Below, in pieces: positions 8,429 to 17,409 of a DNA stretch of 46,559 nucleotides. Made by a program: the position numbers and the translations under genes. The notes beneath the pieces were generated by a model. The model saw only the letters and a list, made by a program, of their open reading frames with translations, was not told the origin of the DNA and did no database searches. Position 1 is the first letter of the stretch, and each line of letters begins with the position of its first letter. The stretch comes from Selenomonadaceae bacterium (GTDB taxonomy: Bacteria; Bacillota; Negativicutes; Selenomonadales; Selenomonadaceae), in NCBI GenBank assembly GCA_017484005.1, contig JAFUTY010000024.1, positions 1 to 46,559 of the forward strand, read 5' to 3'.

Positions 8429-9480
8429 CTATTTTACCAATTCTTTCGCAATGATATTGAACAGCGATCTAATCAAATCAGAATCGAGCATTTGCGATTC
8501 TTTGAATAATTCGTTGATGTGATTATCCCAATCGCCAAGTTTTTCTTGTCCGTGATAGCCACTACCAGCCGCCGCTTTAAAATATGATCGAATCGTTTGT
8601 CGCTCGATTTCGTCTTTCAAAGAATATTTGACATCTTCCGGCAAATTCGTTGATTGAATCATTTCATCCGCAAATTTAATAGCATGAGGGATTGCCAAAA
8701 TCTTTTTGCGAACTACTCTTTTTCGATAATCATACTCTCGGAGTGTTTTCGAGGATCTGCGACGCCAAATATAATTGCAAGCGTCAATCACTTGAATTTT
8801 TTCGATAAAACAAAGCTCCTCAAGATTGAAATATTTATCTTCAAGCCAATCTACATTCAAAGGAAAACAAATCGAATGTTTCATCAGGGATTCGCGACGC
8901 TGAATTTTTATCCAAGAGAAAACCGGAAGATCGCCTCGTAATGCTTGATTGATTCGCTCTTTGATGTCATTTGTCAAAAATCGCGGGTTAGTATTTCTAC
9001 ATTGTTGCTTTGTCAGATTTTTCTTTGAAACAATTGATTCTCCAGTTGGCAATTTGGAAATAGAATTCTCGTCATCCGTTGCAAACCATGAATTCATATA
9101 TACAACTCCAGCTCCAGATTCTTCCGCCGCATTGACAAGTGTTTCGAGAGTATTTGGAAGAATCGCATCGTCAGAATCTATGAAGTAAATGAATTCTCCA
9201 CGGGCAACTTGAATTCCAAAATTTCGGCTGAATGAACGTTCCGCATGTTTGATGTTTTGAAACAATCGAATTCTCGAATCGAATTTTGAACTCGATATGT
9301 CGCAAAATTTTTCTCGAACGATTTCATAACTTTGATCCTCGGAACGATCGTCGATAACAATTACTTCAAAATCAGTGAGTGTTTGAACAAGAATTGAATC
9401 AATGCAAGTCTCGATGTACTTTTCGACGTTAAACATCGGAATAACAATAGAAACTCGGGGGGGGGGGGCATCATTTTCAT
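8429..9480 (-). CDS. phase-variable GT2 glycosyltransferase, array member 5 (out of frame here, C12)
   Basis: The ATG at 9478-9480, with GGAGG 7 nt upstream, reads MKMM and then 12 C; the GT2 frame needs 10 or 13, so the gene is OFF in this sequence. When ON it gives about 350 residues: PRVSIVIPMFNVEKYIETC, DDRSEDQS, FSRNFGIQVA, IDSDDAI, WIKIQRRESL, FNLEELCFIEKIQVIDACNYIWR. It differs from its siblings by an insertion before FDSRIRLFQNI and by DDRS instead of DDCS. Cytosolic; sugar specificity unknown. Confidence 0.85.
9457..9468. repeat. G12 homopolymer (phase-variation tract), array member 5
   Basis: Twelve G on the plus strand immediately inside the coding start. Flanked by CATCATTTTCAT rather than the CAGTTTT seen at the other tracts. 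Thirteen or ten restores the frame. Confidence 0.9.
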
Positions 9481-9496
9481 GTAAATCCTCCTTAAC

Positions 9497-10276
9497 TTAA
9501 TTTTTGAGGAATCGCTTATAAATTTCGAGATCCATCGTTTTGAAGACGTTGAAAATAACTCGAATATTTCCAGCGAATTTTCTCACAGATCTAATCGCAA
9601 CTCGGGCGGCAGTTTCATTATCGAAATGGAAAACTCCCGTCGAAATGCAACAGAATGCAACACTCGACAGATTTTTTTCGTGAGCAAGATTCAAACTCGA
9701 TTCATAACATTTAGCAAGAAGATCGCATTCTTTTCGATGTGGAAGTCCGGCATGATCAATAATTGGTCCAACTGTATGAATCACGAATCGCGCAGGTAAA
9801 TTAAATCCTGGAGTGATAATTGCGTTGCCAGTCTCACATTGATTTCCATTCATGATTTCGTCGCAAGTATTTCGAAGTTGAATCCCAGCAGCAGAATGAA
9901 TTGCGTTATCAATACAGTTATGAAGTGGAATGAAACATCCCAACATCGCAGAATTTACCGCATTGACAATCGCATCAACTTTGAGCCTCGTGATATCTCC
10001 TTGCCATAGAAAAATTTTTCCAGAATCGAAAGAGAGCATCTCCTTATCACCGATTTCGATGATTCCCTTCCGATCGATCTCCTCACGAAGAATTTCATCT
10101 TGCAAATCGAGAAACTCTTGCGATATCGGTGCAGGATCTCTAACGTTCATTAACGCTCGAAGAAGTTGCAATTGATCTTTCTCAGTTTTTGGAACTTCTG
10201 ACGCTCGAGGATTTGGATTTTCTTTAAGCAGAATCGAATTGAGTTTCAAAATTTTTTCCAGTCGAGTCAATATCAA
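9497..10276 (-). CDS. zinc-dependent macrodomain protein, probable protein-ADP-ribose hydrolase
   Basis: About 259 residues. An N-terminal helical extension is followed by a macrodomain from about residue 85: IFLWQGDITRLKVDAIVNAVNS, GCFIPLHNCIDNAIHSAAG, GNAIITPGFNLPARFVIHTVGPI and SVAFCCISTGVFHF. The Cys/His/Cys in GCFIPLHNC match the zinc ligands of the SirTM-linked Zn-macrodomains of Staphylococcus and Streptococcus, which remove ADP-ribose that SirTM attaches to protein. Its partner SirTM lies 6 kb upstream in the same cluster, so a write/erase pair is likely; the usual GcvH-L and lipoate ligase partners are absent from the window. The start is uncertain: TTG at 10276 overlaps the preceding remnant's stop, and TTG at 10270 has better spacing from AGGAAG. 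Confidence 0.88.
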   Translation of the reverse strand: MILTRLEKILKLNSILLKENPNPRASEVPKTEKDQLQLLRALMNVRDPAPISQEFLDLQDEILREEIDRKGIIEIGDKEMLSFDSGKIFLWQGDITRLKVDAIVNAVNSAMLGCFIPLHNCIDNAIHSAAGIQLRNTCDEIMNGNQCETGNAIITPGFNLPARFVIHTVGPIIDHAGLPHRKECDLLAKCYESSLNLAHEKNLSSVAFCCISTGVFHFDNETAARVAIRSVRKFAGNIRVIFNVFKTMDLEIYKRFLKN

Positions 10277-10422
10277 TCACTTCCTATCTGTAGAAATTGC
10301 AACAAAGTCGAACAAAACACGTATTAATTTGGATCGTAGATTTTTGGATCATTTGTCGTCTCGATGTATTTTTCAACGTTAAACATCGGAATTACAATTG
10401 AAAATTGGGGACATTCTGTCAT
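10277..10422 (-). pseudogene. GT2 glycosyltransferase remnant (internally deleted)
   Basis: The ATG at 10420-10422 reads MTECPQFSIVIPMFNVEKYIE, the normal GT2 N-terminus, and then joins directly to a normal array C-terminus (DPKIYDPN, then LIRVLFDFVAISTDRK after a one-base deletion that creates a stop). About 870 nt of the middle is missing. This is the scar of a deletion between or within array genes. In place of a G-tract it has only CCCC, so it may descend from a non-variable member or one whose tract collapsed. The macrodomain start overlaps its old end. Confidence 0.85.
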
Positions 10423-10433
10423 ATACATTCCTT

Positions 10434-11455
10434 CTATTTAATCAATTCAGTTGCGATGAAATTAAACAAAATTCGCATTAAATTCGGATCGAAAATTTTC
10501 GGATTTCTAAACATCTCGAGCAAAACTGAATCAATTTCTTCTTGAGTCATATTGCTACGATATGCTCGGCAGAGAAAGACAGCAAAATAACTTCTGATTG
10601 TCTGTGGCTCGATTATGTTTTTGATTTTGAGTTTAAGTGATTCTGTTATGTGCATTTGCGAAATGATTTTATTGATGAAATTCATTGCCTCCGGAAGAGA
10701 CGAAATCGTTTCTCGAATTTGTTTTTCTGGATGCGCACGCAATGTATTGTTTTTCCTGTTTCGATAAATATAGCAACAGGCATCGATCACTTGAATTTTT
10801 TCAATCAAGCAAAGTTCCGCAAAATTGAATAGCACATCTTCGCGTCGATTGATCAATGGAAAATAAATTCGATTGTTGAAAAGACATTCGCGACGCTGAA
10901 TTTTAATCCATGGAACGACGGGAACTGTTTGTTTGATGAAATCCCAATGAATCCTTTTTTCAATATCTGTCGATAAAAATCGCGGTCTGGAGTCTTTGAT
11001 CACATGTTTTTCTAGATCATCTTTGGAAGGAATTGAAAAAGCATCGCCGGATTTGAACGAAACATTCTCATCTCTAGTTGAGAACCAAGAATTCATGAAA
11101 ATCACATCAGCACCAGATTCGTCCGCTGTGTTCATAAATGTTTCGAGAGCATCTGGCATCAAAGCATCATCAGAATCCATGAAAAATATAAATTCTCCCT
11201 GCGAACATTCCAATCCGACGTTTCGAGTGAATGATCGTTCAGAATTCTGGATGTTTTGCATGAGTCGAATTCGAGGATCAGTGTATTTCGAAACAATCTC
11301 GAAAGAACGATCTGTAGAACGGTCATCAATTACAATCACTTCGAAATTTTGAAAAGTTTGCGCAAGGATTGAATTAATACAAGTCTCGATATATTTTTCG
11401 ACGTTGTACATCGGGATGACAATAGAAACTCGGGGGGGGGGGGCAGTTTTGTCAC
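10434..11455 (-). CDS. phase-variable GT2 glycosyltransferase, array member 6 (out of frame here, C12)
   Basis: The start is most likely GTG at 11453-11455 (MTKL, same as array member 4), with GGAGGAGAATCATT upstream. Twelve C follow, where 10 or 13 are needed, so the gene is OFF in this sequence. When ON it encodes about 340 residues: PRVSIVIPMYNVEKYIETC, DDRSTDRSFE, FTRNVGLECSQGE, MDSDDAL, WIKIQRRECL, FNFAELCLIEKIQVIDACCYIYR and the conserved tail DPNLMRILFNF. The remnant just downstream has a closely similar C-terminus, suggesting a common origin. Confidence 0.85.
11432..11443. repeat. G12 homopolymer (phase-variation tract), array member 6
   Basis: Twelve G on the plus strand, directly followed by CAGTTTTGTCA, the same 11-bp flank as at array member 4. 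One added base (13) would switch the gene ON. Confidence 0.9.
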
Positions 11456-11468
11456 AATGATTCTCCTC

Positions 11469-12437
11469 CTATTTTATTAACCATTTCGCGATAACATTGA
11501 ATAGAACTCGCATCAGATTTGGATCTAAAATTTTATGATCTTGGAGAATTTCGCTGATAGTGGAATCAATCTCCTTTTGCGTCAATTCTCCACGATATGC
11601 CTCAAGAATGTTCGTTCCGAAATATGATACAACAGTTCTGCGCTCGATTTCGTCTTTGAACTCGAATTTAGTTTCATCAGGCAAATTCATTGACTCGACA
11701 ATTTTGTCCAGATAATTAATCGCCACTGGGAGAGATCCAATTGCGTCTTGAAATTGAATTTTTGGATTTGCTTTCGAAGTGTTCGTTGGATGCTGACGCC
11801 AAATATATCCACATTCATCGATTACTTGAATTTTATCGATCAAACACATTTCTGCCACATTGAACAGACAATCTTCCCGTCGAGTCACCAATGGGAAATA
11901 AATTCGATTCTTAGTCAACAATTCTCGACGCGAAATTCGAATCCATGGCATAACGAACACACCATATTTATAATATTCCTTGTGAACTCGTTGCGGAATA
12001 TCTTCGGACAAAAATCGCGGCGTTGGATCTTTGCAAGTGTAGTGCTCAAACGCTCCGTCATAATCGAAAAAATAAGAATTCATCAATACAACGCCAGCTC
12101 CAGATTCTTCCGCCGCTGAAACAAATGTATCTAGGCAATGTGGAAAAATTTCATCATCATGATCCATGAAATAGATGTATTCACCATGAGCAACGTCGAT
12201 TCCATGATTTCTCGATGCAGAGATTCCCGAGTTCGATTCATTTTGTACAACTCGAATTCTCACATCATTGAACTTTTCTCGAACGATATCAAATGTCGAA
12301 TCAGTTGAACAATCATCGACAAGAATCAACTCAAAATCTTTGAACGTTTGAGAGAGAACGGAATTGATACACGGCTCGATATATTTTTCATCATTAAACA
12401 CTGGAATCACGATCGAGACTTTTGGAGAAGTTGTCAT
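11469..12437 (-). CDS. GT2-family glycosyltransferase, array member 7
   Basis: 322 residues, GT-A fold. TSPKVSIVIPVFNDEKYIEPC, DDCSTDSTFD, NSGISASRNHGIDVA, MDHDDEI, WIRISRRELL, FNVAEMCLIDKIQVIDECGYIWR and DPNLMRVLFNVIA. No homopolymer tract, so stably expressed. The ATG at 12435-12437 lies 2 nt after the preceding gene's TGA (GTGAATATG); a GTG in the same frame 6 nt earlier is possible. AAAGGA serves either start. Sugar and acceptor unknown. Confidence 0.9.
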   Translation of the reverse strand: MTTSPKVSIVIPVFNDEKYIEPCINSVLSQTFKDFELILVDDCSTDSTFDIVREKFNDVRIRVVQNESNSGISASRNHGIDVAHGEYIYFMDHDDEIFPHCLDTFVSAAEESGAGVVLMNSYFFDYDGAFEHYTCKDPTPRFLSEDIPQRVHKEYYKYGVFVMPWIRISRRELLTKNRIYFPLVTRREDCLFNVAEMCLIDKIQVIDECGYIWRQHPTNTSKANPKIQFQDAIGSLPVAINYLDKIVESMNLPDETKFEFKDEIERRTVVSYFGTNILEAYRGELTQKEIDSTISEILQDHKILDPNLMRVLFNVIAKWLIK

Positions 12438-12439
12438 AT

Positions 12440-13441
12440 TCACAAAATCCTTTCAACTTCAAGCATTTTATAAGACAATGAATTGATTATGACACGCATG
12501 AGATCCGGATTAAACATTTGTTCTTGCATTAGTATATCGCGCAAAATGGAATTAATTTCATCGATTGTTAGCTCGTCGCGATATGACTTGAGAACTAGCG
12601 AATGAAAATAGTTATAAATGATCTTAGTTTCCCAAAAATTTATTGATTCGCTCGAAGACATGAATTCTTGCGATGTGCGATTGAGAATATCGCGGACAAA
12701 ATCTAACGCTGTCGGCAATGACAAAATTGCTTTTCGAAAATGATTTCCAGCTGAGAGTTTCATTGTCTGTTCTGGATGCTTTCGATAGATATATCCACAA
12801 CCGTTAATCACTTGAATTTTCGACGCTAGACACAATTCCGCAAAATGAAATAACACATCTCCACGCATTTCCACTTCCGGAAAGTAAATCTGATTTTCAA
12901 AAAGAAATTCGCGCCGCTGAATTCGAATCCATGGATAAACATGAATTCCGAAATCGATATACTCTTTCTGCAATCTCACCCCGAGATCTTCCGGTAAAAT
13001 TCTCGGCTTGGGATTCTTGAATGAATTTTTACTGATTTGAATCTCGTCACTCAAAGAAAAATTTTCATCATGAGTATCATACCAATAACTCATTAAAACA
13101 ACTTCCGCTCCAGATTCTTCCGCCGCGTTGTAAAAAACTTCAAGCGTATCACTGAGAATTACATCATCATGATCCATGAAGTAGATATATTTTCCCTTCG
13201 CGATTTTCAAACCGAGATTTCGAGAATCACTTTCGCCAGAATTTTGAATCTGTTGAAAAATTTTCACGCGTGGATCTGAATATCTTTGAACGATTTCCAA
13301 ACTTCCATCGGTCGAGCGGTCGTCAATTACAATCAATTCAAAATCAGTGAAAGTTTGTGCAAGAATTGAATCAATACATGTTGCGATATATTTTCGAGTA
13401 TTATACAGAGGAATCACGATCGAAATTTTTGGCTGAATCAT
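12440..13441 (-). CDS. GT2-family glycosyltransferase, array member 8
   Basis: 333 residues: QPKISIVIPLYNTRKYIATC, DDRSTDGSLE, NSGESDSRNLGLKIA, MDHDDVI, WIRIQRREFL, FHFAELCLASKIQVINGCGYIYR. The tail FNPDLMRVIINSLS is the family signature. The ATG overlaps the upstream gene's TGA (ATGA), and GGAGG lies 6 nt before it, so translation is coupled. No tract. Function inferred from the family only. Confidence 0.9.
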   Translation of the reverse strand: MIQPKISIVIPLYNTRKYIATCIDSILAQTFTDFELIVIDDRSTDGSLEIVQRYSDPRVKIFQQIQNSGESDSRNLGLKIAKGKYIYFMDHDDVILSDTLEVFYNAAEESGAEVVLMSYWYDTHDENFSLSDEIQISKNSFKNPKPRILPEDLGVRLQKEYIDFGIHVYPWIRIQRREFLFENQIYFPEVEMRGDVLFHFAELCLASKIQVINGCGYIYRKHPEQTMKLSAGNHFRKAILSLPTALDFVRDILNRTSQEFMSSSESINFWETKIIYNYFHSLVLKSYRDELTIDEINSILRDILMQEQMFNPDLMRVIINSLSYKMLEVERIL

Positions 13442-14457
13442 GACGTTCCTCCTTGAAACTTCAGTTGAATCATAGCTGTTGATAGAGTGTTAATCAAGAC
13501 TCGCATTAATCCCGGCGAAAACATCTGTGATTTATGAACTATTTGATCGATTAGTTCATTTATTTTTTCTGAATCGATTTCGCCATCGAGAGATTTGATA
13601 ATGTATTCATTGAAAAATCTTGAGATACATTCCGATTCGAGTTGAATTTTTATTTGAGGATCGAAGACTGAATTGACGCGAGAATTTTTGAAAATCGAGT
13701 CGAGAAATTTTAGCGCGATTGGCATCGATGTTAGAGCTTTTTGGAGTCGTTTTTCAAATGGAGAATTCATTGTGCGCGATGAATGGACTCGATGAATATA
13801 TCCGCAAGCATCGATTACTTGAATTTTTCGAGCGAGACACAATTCCGCAAAATGAAATAACACATCGCCATTGAGTGTCGTCTTTGGAAAATAGATCTGA
13901 TTCTCAAAAAGAAAATCGCGCCGCTGAATTCGAATCCATGGCGTGACATATGTTCCCCATTCGATATATTCCTGCTGAATTCTCTCGGAAAGATCTGCGG
14001 ATAAAAATCGAGGCGTTGGATTTTCAAAAAATCTTTGATAGACGTCAATTTCATCTGTCAAAGTGAATTCAGAATCATTGCTGTAGAAGTATGAATTCAT
14101 CAAAACAACTTCAGATTGAGATTCTTCTGCCGCATTATAAAAAATCTCGAGCGTGTCTGGAAGAATCGCATCATCGTGATCCATGAAGTAGATATATTTT
14201 CCCTGCGCAATTTTCAAACCGAGATTTCGAGAATCACTTTCACCAGAATTTTTGATCTGTCGATAGAGTTCAATTCGAGAATCATCATAACTCTCAACGA
14301 TTTCAGACGATCGATCAGTCGAGCAATCATCAATCACGATAATCTCGAAATCTTGAAATGTTTGTTGCAAAATCGAATCGAGACAAGTTGCAATATATTT
14401 TTCTGAATTGAAAGTTGGAATAACAATCGAAATTTTGGGAGAAGAAATTTTTGACAT
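13438..14457 (-). CDS. GT2-family glycosyltransferase, array member 9
   Basis: 339 residues: SPKISIVIPTFNSEKYIATC, DDCSTDRSSE, NSGESDSRNLGLKIAQGKY, MDHDDAI, WIRIQRRDFL, FHFAELCLARKIQVIDACGYIHR. The C-terminal region is slightly longer than in its siblings and ends FSPGLMRVLINTLSTAMIQL. The ATG at 14455-14457 overlaps the preceding stop (TGATG), with GAGGAG upstream. No tract. Closest within the array to member 8 in its N-terminal half. Confidence 0.9.
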   Translation of the reverse strand: MSKISSPKISIVIPTFNSEKYIATCLDSILQQTFQDFEIIVIDDCSTDRSSEIVESYDDSRIELYRQIKNSGESDSRNLGLKIAQGKYIYFMDHDDAILPDTLEIFYNAAEESQSEVVLMNSYFYSNDSEFTLTDEIDVYQRFFENPTPRFLSADLSERIQQEYIEWGTYVTPWIRIQRRDFLFENQIYFPKTTLNGDVLFHFAELCLARKIQVIDACGYIHRVHSSRTMNSPFEKRLQKALTSMPIALKFLDSIFKNSRVNSVFDPQIKIQLESECISRFFNEYIIKSLDGEIDSEKINELIDQIVHKSQMFSPGLMRVLINTLSTAMIQLKFQGGTS

Positions 14458-15479
14458 CAAATCTCCTCACCTTTCAAAATTGTTGTCAATTGAAACAGAT
14501 AAACAGATAGCGCATCGGTTAAAAATCGAACGAGTTCAGGATTCGATGGAACTATGCTCGCAATGCTTTCATCGAGTATTTGATCGAGTTCAGCCAGCTC
14601 TAGTTCTCCAAAATATGCAGGCACTATAAATGTAGAGAAAAAATGTCTGATTTGATATGCTTCGACGCGAATTCTCATTGATTCTGGAAGATATGATATT
14701 AAATTTTTCGATGAAAATATCCATTTGATGTATTTCGCCGCTACTGGTAATGACAGAATTGATTCTCGAAGATGTTTCTGCGTCTTGGCATGCATTGTAT
14801 TGTCTTGATGTGCTCGATAAACATATCCGCAAGCATCGATCACTCGGAATTTTTTAGCGAAACATAATTCCGCAAGATAGAATAATACATCGCCTTCACG
14901 TGTTGTCTTTGAAAACAGGATTTCATTTCTAACCAAAAAATCGCGGCGATGAAGTTTCATCCATGGCGTCACCGAACAATGATTATTGATAAATTCATTT
15001 TGCAAACGTTCAGACAAATCTGCACTGAAAAATCTCGGCGTTGCATTCAATATATGCATTTGCGAAACATCAACCGGATTATCGAAAGAGAAATCTGGAG
15101 AATGTGTTTCATATAAAGCATTCATACAGACAACTTCCGATTGAGACTCTTCCGCCGCATTGTACAAAATCTCGAGCGTGTCTGGAATAATCGCATCATC
15201 GTGATCCATGAAATAGACATATTTTCCTGATGCAACTTTCAAACCAAAATTTCGAGAGTCACTTTCTCCGGAATTTTTGATCTGTTTAAAAAGTTTTATT
15301 CGAGAATCGTCATAACGCTGAACAATTTCGATAGTCCTATCAGTTGAACAATCATCAATCAAGATCAATTCGAAATCTTGAAGTGTTTGTCGCAATATTG
15401 ATTCGATGCAAGTCTCGATGTATTTTTCTACATTAAACATCGGGACAATGATTGAAACTCGAGGCGAAATTCTTTTCAT
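14457..15479 (-). CDS. GT2-family glycosyltransferase, array member 10
   Basis: 340 residues: SPRVSIIVPMFNVEKYIETC, DDCSTDRTIE, NSGESDSRNFGLKVASGKY, MDHDDAI, WMKLHRRDFL, FYLAELCFAKKFRVIDACGYVYR. It has the RVS N-terminus of the variable members but no C-tract (MKRISPRVS), so it could be a fixed-ON relative. A 47-bp stretch (15268-15314) is identical to one in array member 3. The ATG at 15477-15479 is 3 nt after the upstream TAG, with AAAGGA serving as ribosome site. Confidence 0.9.
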   Translation of the reverse strand: MKRISPRVSIIVPMFNVEKYIETCIESILRQTLQDFELILIDDCSTDRTIEIVQRYDDSRIKLFKQIKNSGESDSRNFGLKVASGKYVYFMDHDDAIIPDTLEILYNAAEESQSEVVCMNALYETHSPDFSFDNPVDVSQMHILNATPRFFSADLSERLQNEFINNHCSVTPWMKLHRRDFLVRNEILFSKTTREGDVLFYLAELCFAKKFRVIDACGYVYRAHQDNTMHAKTQKHLRESILSLPVAAKYIKWIFSSKNLISYLPESMRIRVEAYQIRHFFSTFIVPAYFGELELAELDQILDESIASIVPSNPELVRFLTDALSVYLFQLTTILKGEEI

Positions 15480-15482
15480 TGA

Positions 15483-16541
15483 CTATTTTCCTTTCAATTG
15501 TTGAATTGTCTTTTGCAGTTGATTCACGATAGCTGTTTTATGATTTTTCTCAACGATTTGCAACATCAGTGATTGAATCAAAACGCGGATGAAATTGAGA
15601 TCTAGGATGTTTGAATTATGAACGATATCCTCTACAATCATATCGATTCTGTCGAGAGATAGTTCCGAGCTGTAAATTGGAGATGTGATATATGCAAAAT
15701 GTTGCGCAATCAATCCATTTTCCAAAATGACTCTTAGCTGTCGTGGAAAATTTTGCATAGCGGGCGACTCAAAAACTTCGCTCATAAATTTCATCGCGAC
15801 TGGAATTGATTCTATGGACTGCCGAAGACGTTTTTCAACTGGAGAATTTGTCGTATTTCCATGACGCATTCGATATATGTAACGACACGCATCAATAACC
15901 TGGAATTTTTGAGCAAAGCACATTTCTGCAAAATGAAACATGATATCGCCACAACGCGCAATATTCGGAAAATAAATTTGATTCTCAAGAAGGAAATCGC
16001 GCCGTTGCATTCGCATCCAAGGGACAACAGACACGCCCATCACTTGAAAATCATTCTGCAGACATTCAACCAAATTCGTGGATAAAAATCGCGGAGTTGG
16101 ATTAATTGTCAATCGTTTATTGATTTTTATCTTTGACGGGAATTGAAATTCTTCATCATGCGTTTCAAAATATGAATTCATAATGACAACTTCAGCCTGA
16201 GACTCTTCTGATGAATTTACAAGCGTTGCAATTGTGTTAGGCATCAGCGCGTCATCATCATCCATGATGTAAATATATTTTCCCTGCGATAAAGATATTC
16301 CCAAATTTCTAGAAACACTTTCGCCGAAATTTTTGAACTGCCTAAATAATTTGATTCGTGGATCATTATAACTCGCGACGATCTCGGCACTTCGATCTGT
16401 CGAACAGTCATCAATTACAATCACTTCGAAATCTTGAAAAGTTTGTGAGAGAATTGAATCGAGACAAGTTTTTATAAATTTTTCGACGTTAAACATCGGG
16501 ATAACAATAGAAACTCGGGGGGGGGGGGCAGTTTTCAACAT
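15483..16541 (-). CDS. phase-variable GT2 glycosyltransferase, array member 11 (in frame here, C12)
   Basis: 352 residues, the longest of the array. The ATG at 16539-16541 overlaps the sirtuin's TGA (TGATG). The product begins MLKTAPPPRVSIVIPMFNVEKFIKTC, where the 12 C encode the end of Ala, three Pro and the first base of Arg; the frame holds only at 12 plus or minus multiples of 3, so this gene is ON in this sequence. Further motifs are DDCSTDRSAE, GESVSRNLGISLS, MDDDDAL, WMRMQRRDFL and FHFAEMCFAQKFQVIDACRYIYR. A basic tail (EKNHKTAIVNQLQKTIQQLKGK) follows the family signature. First glycosyltransferase in transcription order. Confidence 0.9.
   Translation of the reverse strand: MLKTAPPPRVSIVIPMFNVEKFIKTCLDSILSQTFQDFEVIVIDDCSTDRSAEIVASYNDPRIKLFRQFKNFGESVSRNLGISLSQGKYIYIMDDDDALMPNTIATLVNSSEESQAEVVIMNSYFETHDEEFQFPSKIKINKRLTINPTPRFLSTNLVECLQNDFQVMGVSVVPWMRMQRRDFLLENQIYFPNIARCGDIMFHFAEMCFAQKFQVIDACRYIYRMRHGNTTNSPVEKRLRQSIESIPVAMKFMSEVFESPAMQNFPRQLRVILENGLIAQHFAYITSPIYSSELSLDRIDMIVEDIVHNSNILDLNFIRVLIQSLMLQIVEKNHKTAIVNQLQKTIQQLKGK
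16517..16528. repeat. G12 homopolymer (phase-variation tract), array member 11
   Basis: Twelve G on the plus strand, followed by CAGTTTT. The only one of the four coding tracts whose length keeps the reading frame. Gain or loss of one base would stop translation within a few codons. Confidence 0.9.
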
Positions 16542-17377
16542 CAACTTTCTCCTCTCAACTGTTCCAATACTTCCGCAATATTTTCATTGATAACGATCGA
16601 TTTTTTGCGAATATCCTTCGGGACAAATGCTTCACCAAAATTGATCGTCGCGAGAGTTGTTTCATCGAATTCGCGAGTAAATTCCCAGAATGGATATTTG
16701 ATAATTCCTGGAGTATTCGATCCAACTCCCAATTCAAGCAGCAACATCGATTTGCCAAGATTTCTTTGCAAAAATTCTCGATATCTTTCAGCCGCCTCAT
16801 GCCAGCCATCATCTTCGACGAATAGATCATCGGATCTCAAATTCAGAGTCATTTCTTCACCGCATCGAGGACATTTCGGAATCAATTCCGTCGGGATTTT
16901 CATGTCACGCTGTTCAGAAACCATGCGACGAATTTGATCCTCATTGTCATAAGTTTTCTGGTGACATGGAGTCGAGCATTGAAACAATCCATAATCTCCT
17001 TGAGTGTAAAACAATCGCGATTTGTCAAATCCATTCGATTGAAACAAATGATCGAGGTTCGTCGTGATAACAAAATAATTTTTAGATTTGACAAGTTCAA
17101 AGAGATTTCGATGAACTTCGCTCGCTAGCTGATCATATCGATTGCAGAAAATGTATCGACTCCAATACGCCCAGAATTCTTCGCGCGTCGGAAATGGATA
17201 AAATCCTCCTGAATACATGTCATGAAATCCATATTTTTCTTCAAAGTCAGAGAAAATCGATCTGAATCGCTCGCCAGAATAGGTATATCCCGCAGCAGTT
17301 GATAATCCCGCGCCAGCACCAATCAAAATCGTTTCGGAATTTTGAATTGCATCTTTCAATTTTTCAATTTCAGTCAT
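16541..17377 (-). CDS. class M sirtuin (SirTM), probable protein ADP-ribosyltransferase
   Basis: 278 residues of the Sir2 fold. GAGAGLSTAAGYTYSG (about 21-36) is the NAD-binding loop. FVITTNLDHLFQSNGFD carries the conserved Asn and Asp. TQGDYGLFQCSTPCH has Gln where deacetylating sirtuins have the catalytic His, a mark of class M enzymes. CSTPC and CPRCGEEM form the zinc site. Known SirTM proteins of Staphylococcus and Streptococcus ADP-ribosylate lipoylated GcvH-L and are reversed by a Zn-macrodomain; here the macrodomain is in the same cluster but GcvH-L is not, so the target may differ. ATG at 17375-17377 with AAAGGGG upstream; the stop overlaps the next gene's ATG. Confidence 0.9.
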   Translation of the reverse strand: MTEIEKLKDAIQNSETILIGAGAGLSTAAGYTYSGERFRSIFSDFEEKYGFHDMYSGGFYPFPTREEFWAYWSRYIFCNRYDQLASEVHRNLFELVKSKNYFVITTNLDHLFQSNGFDKSRLFYTQGDYGLFQCSTPCHQKTYDNEDQIRRMVSEQRDMKIPTELIPKCPRCGEEMTLNLRSDDLFVEDDGWHEAAERYREFLQRNLGKSMLLLELGVGSNTPGIIKYPFWEFTREFDETTLATINFGEAFVPKDIRKKSIVINENIAEVLEQLRGES

Positions 17378-17409
17378 AACGTTCCCCTTTCAAAATTATT
17401 AATCAGCGT

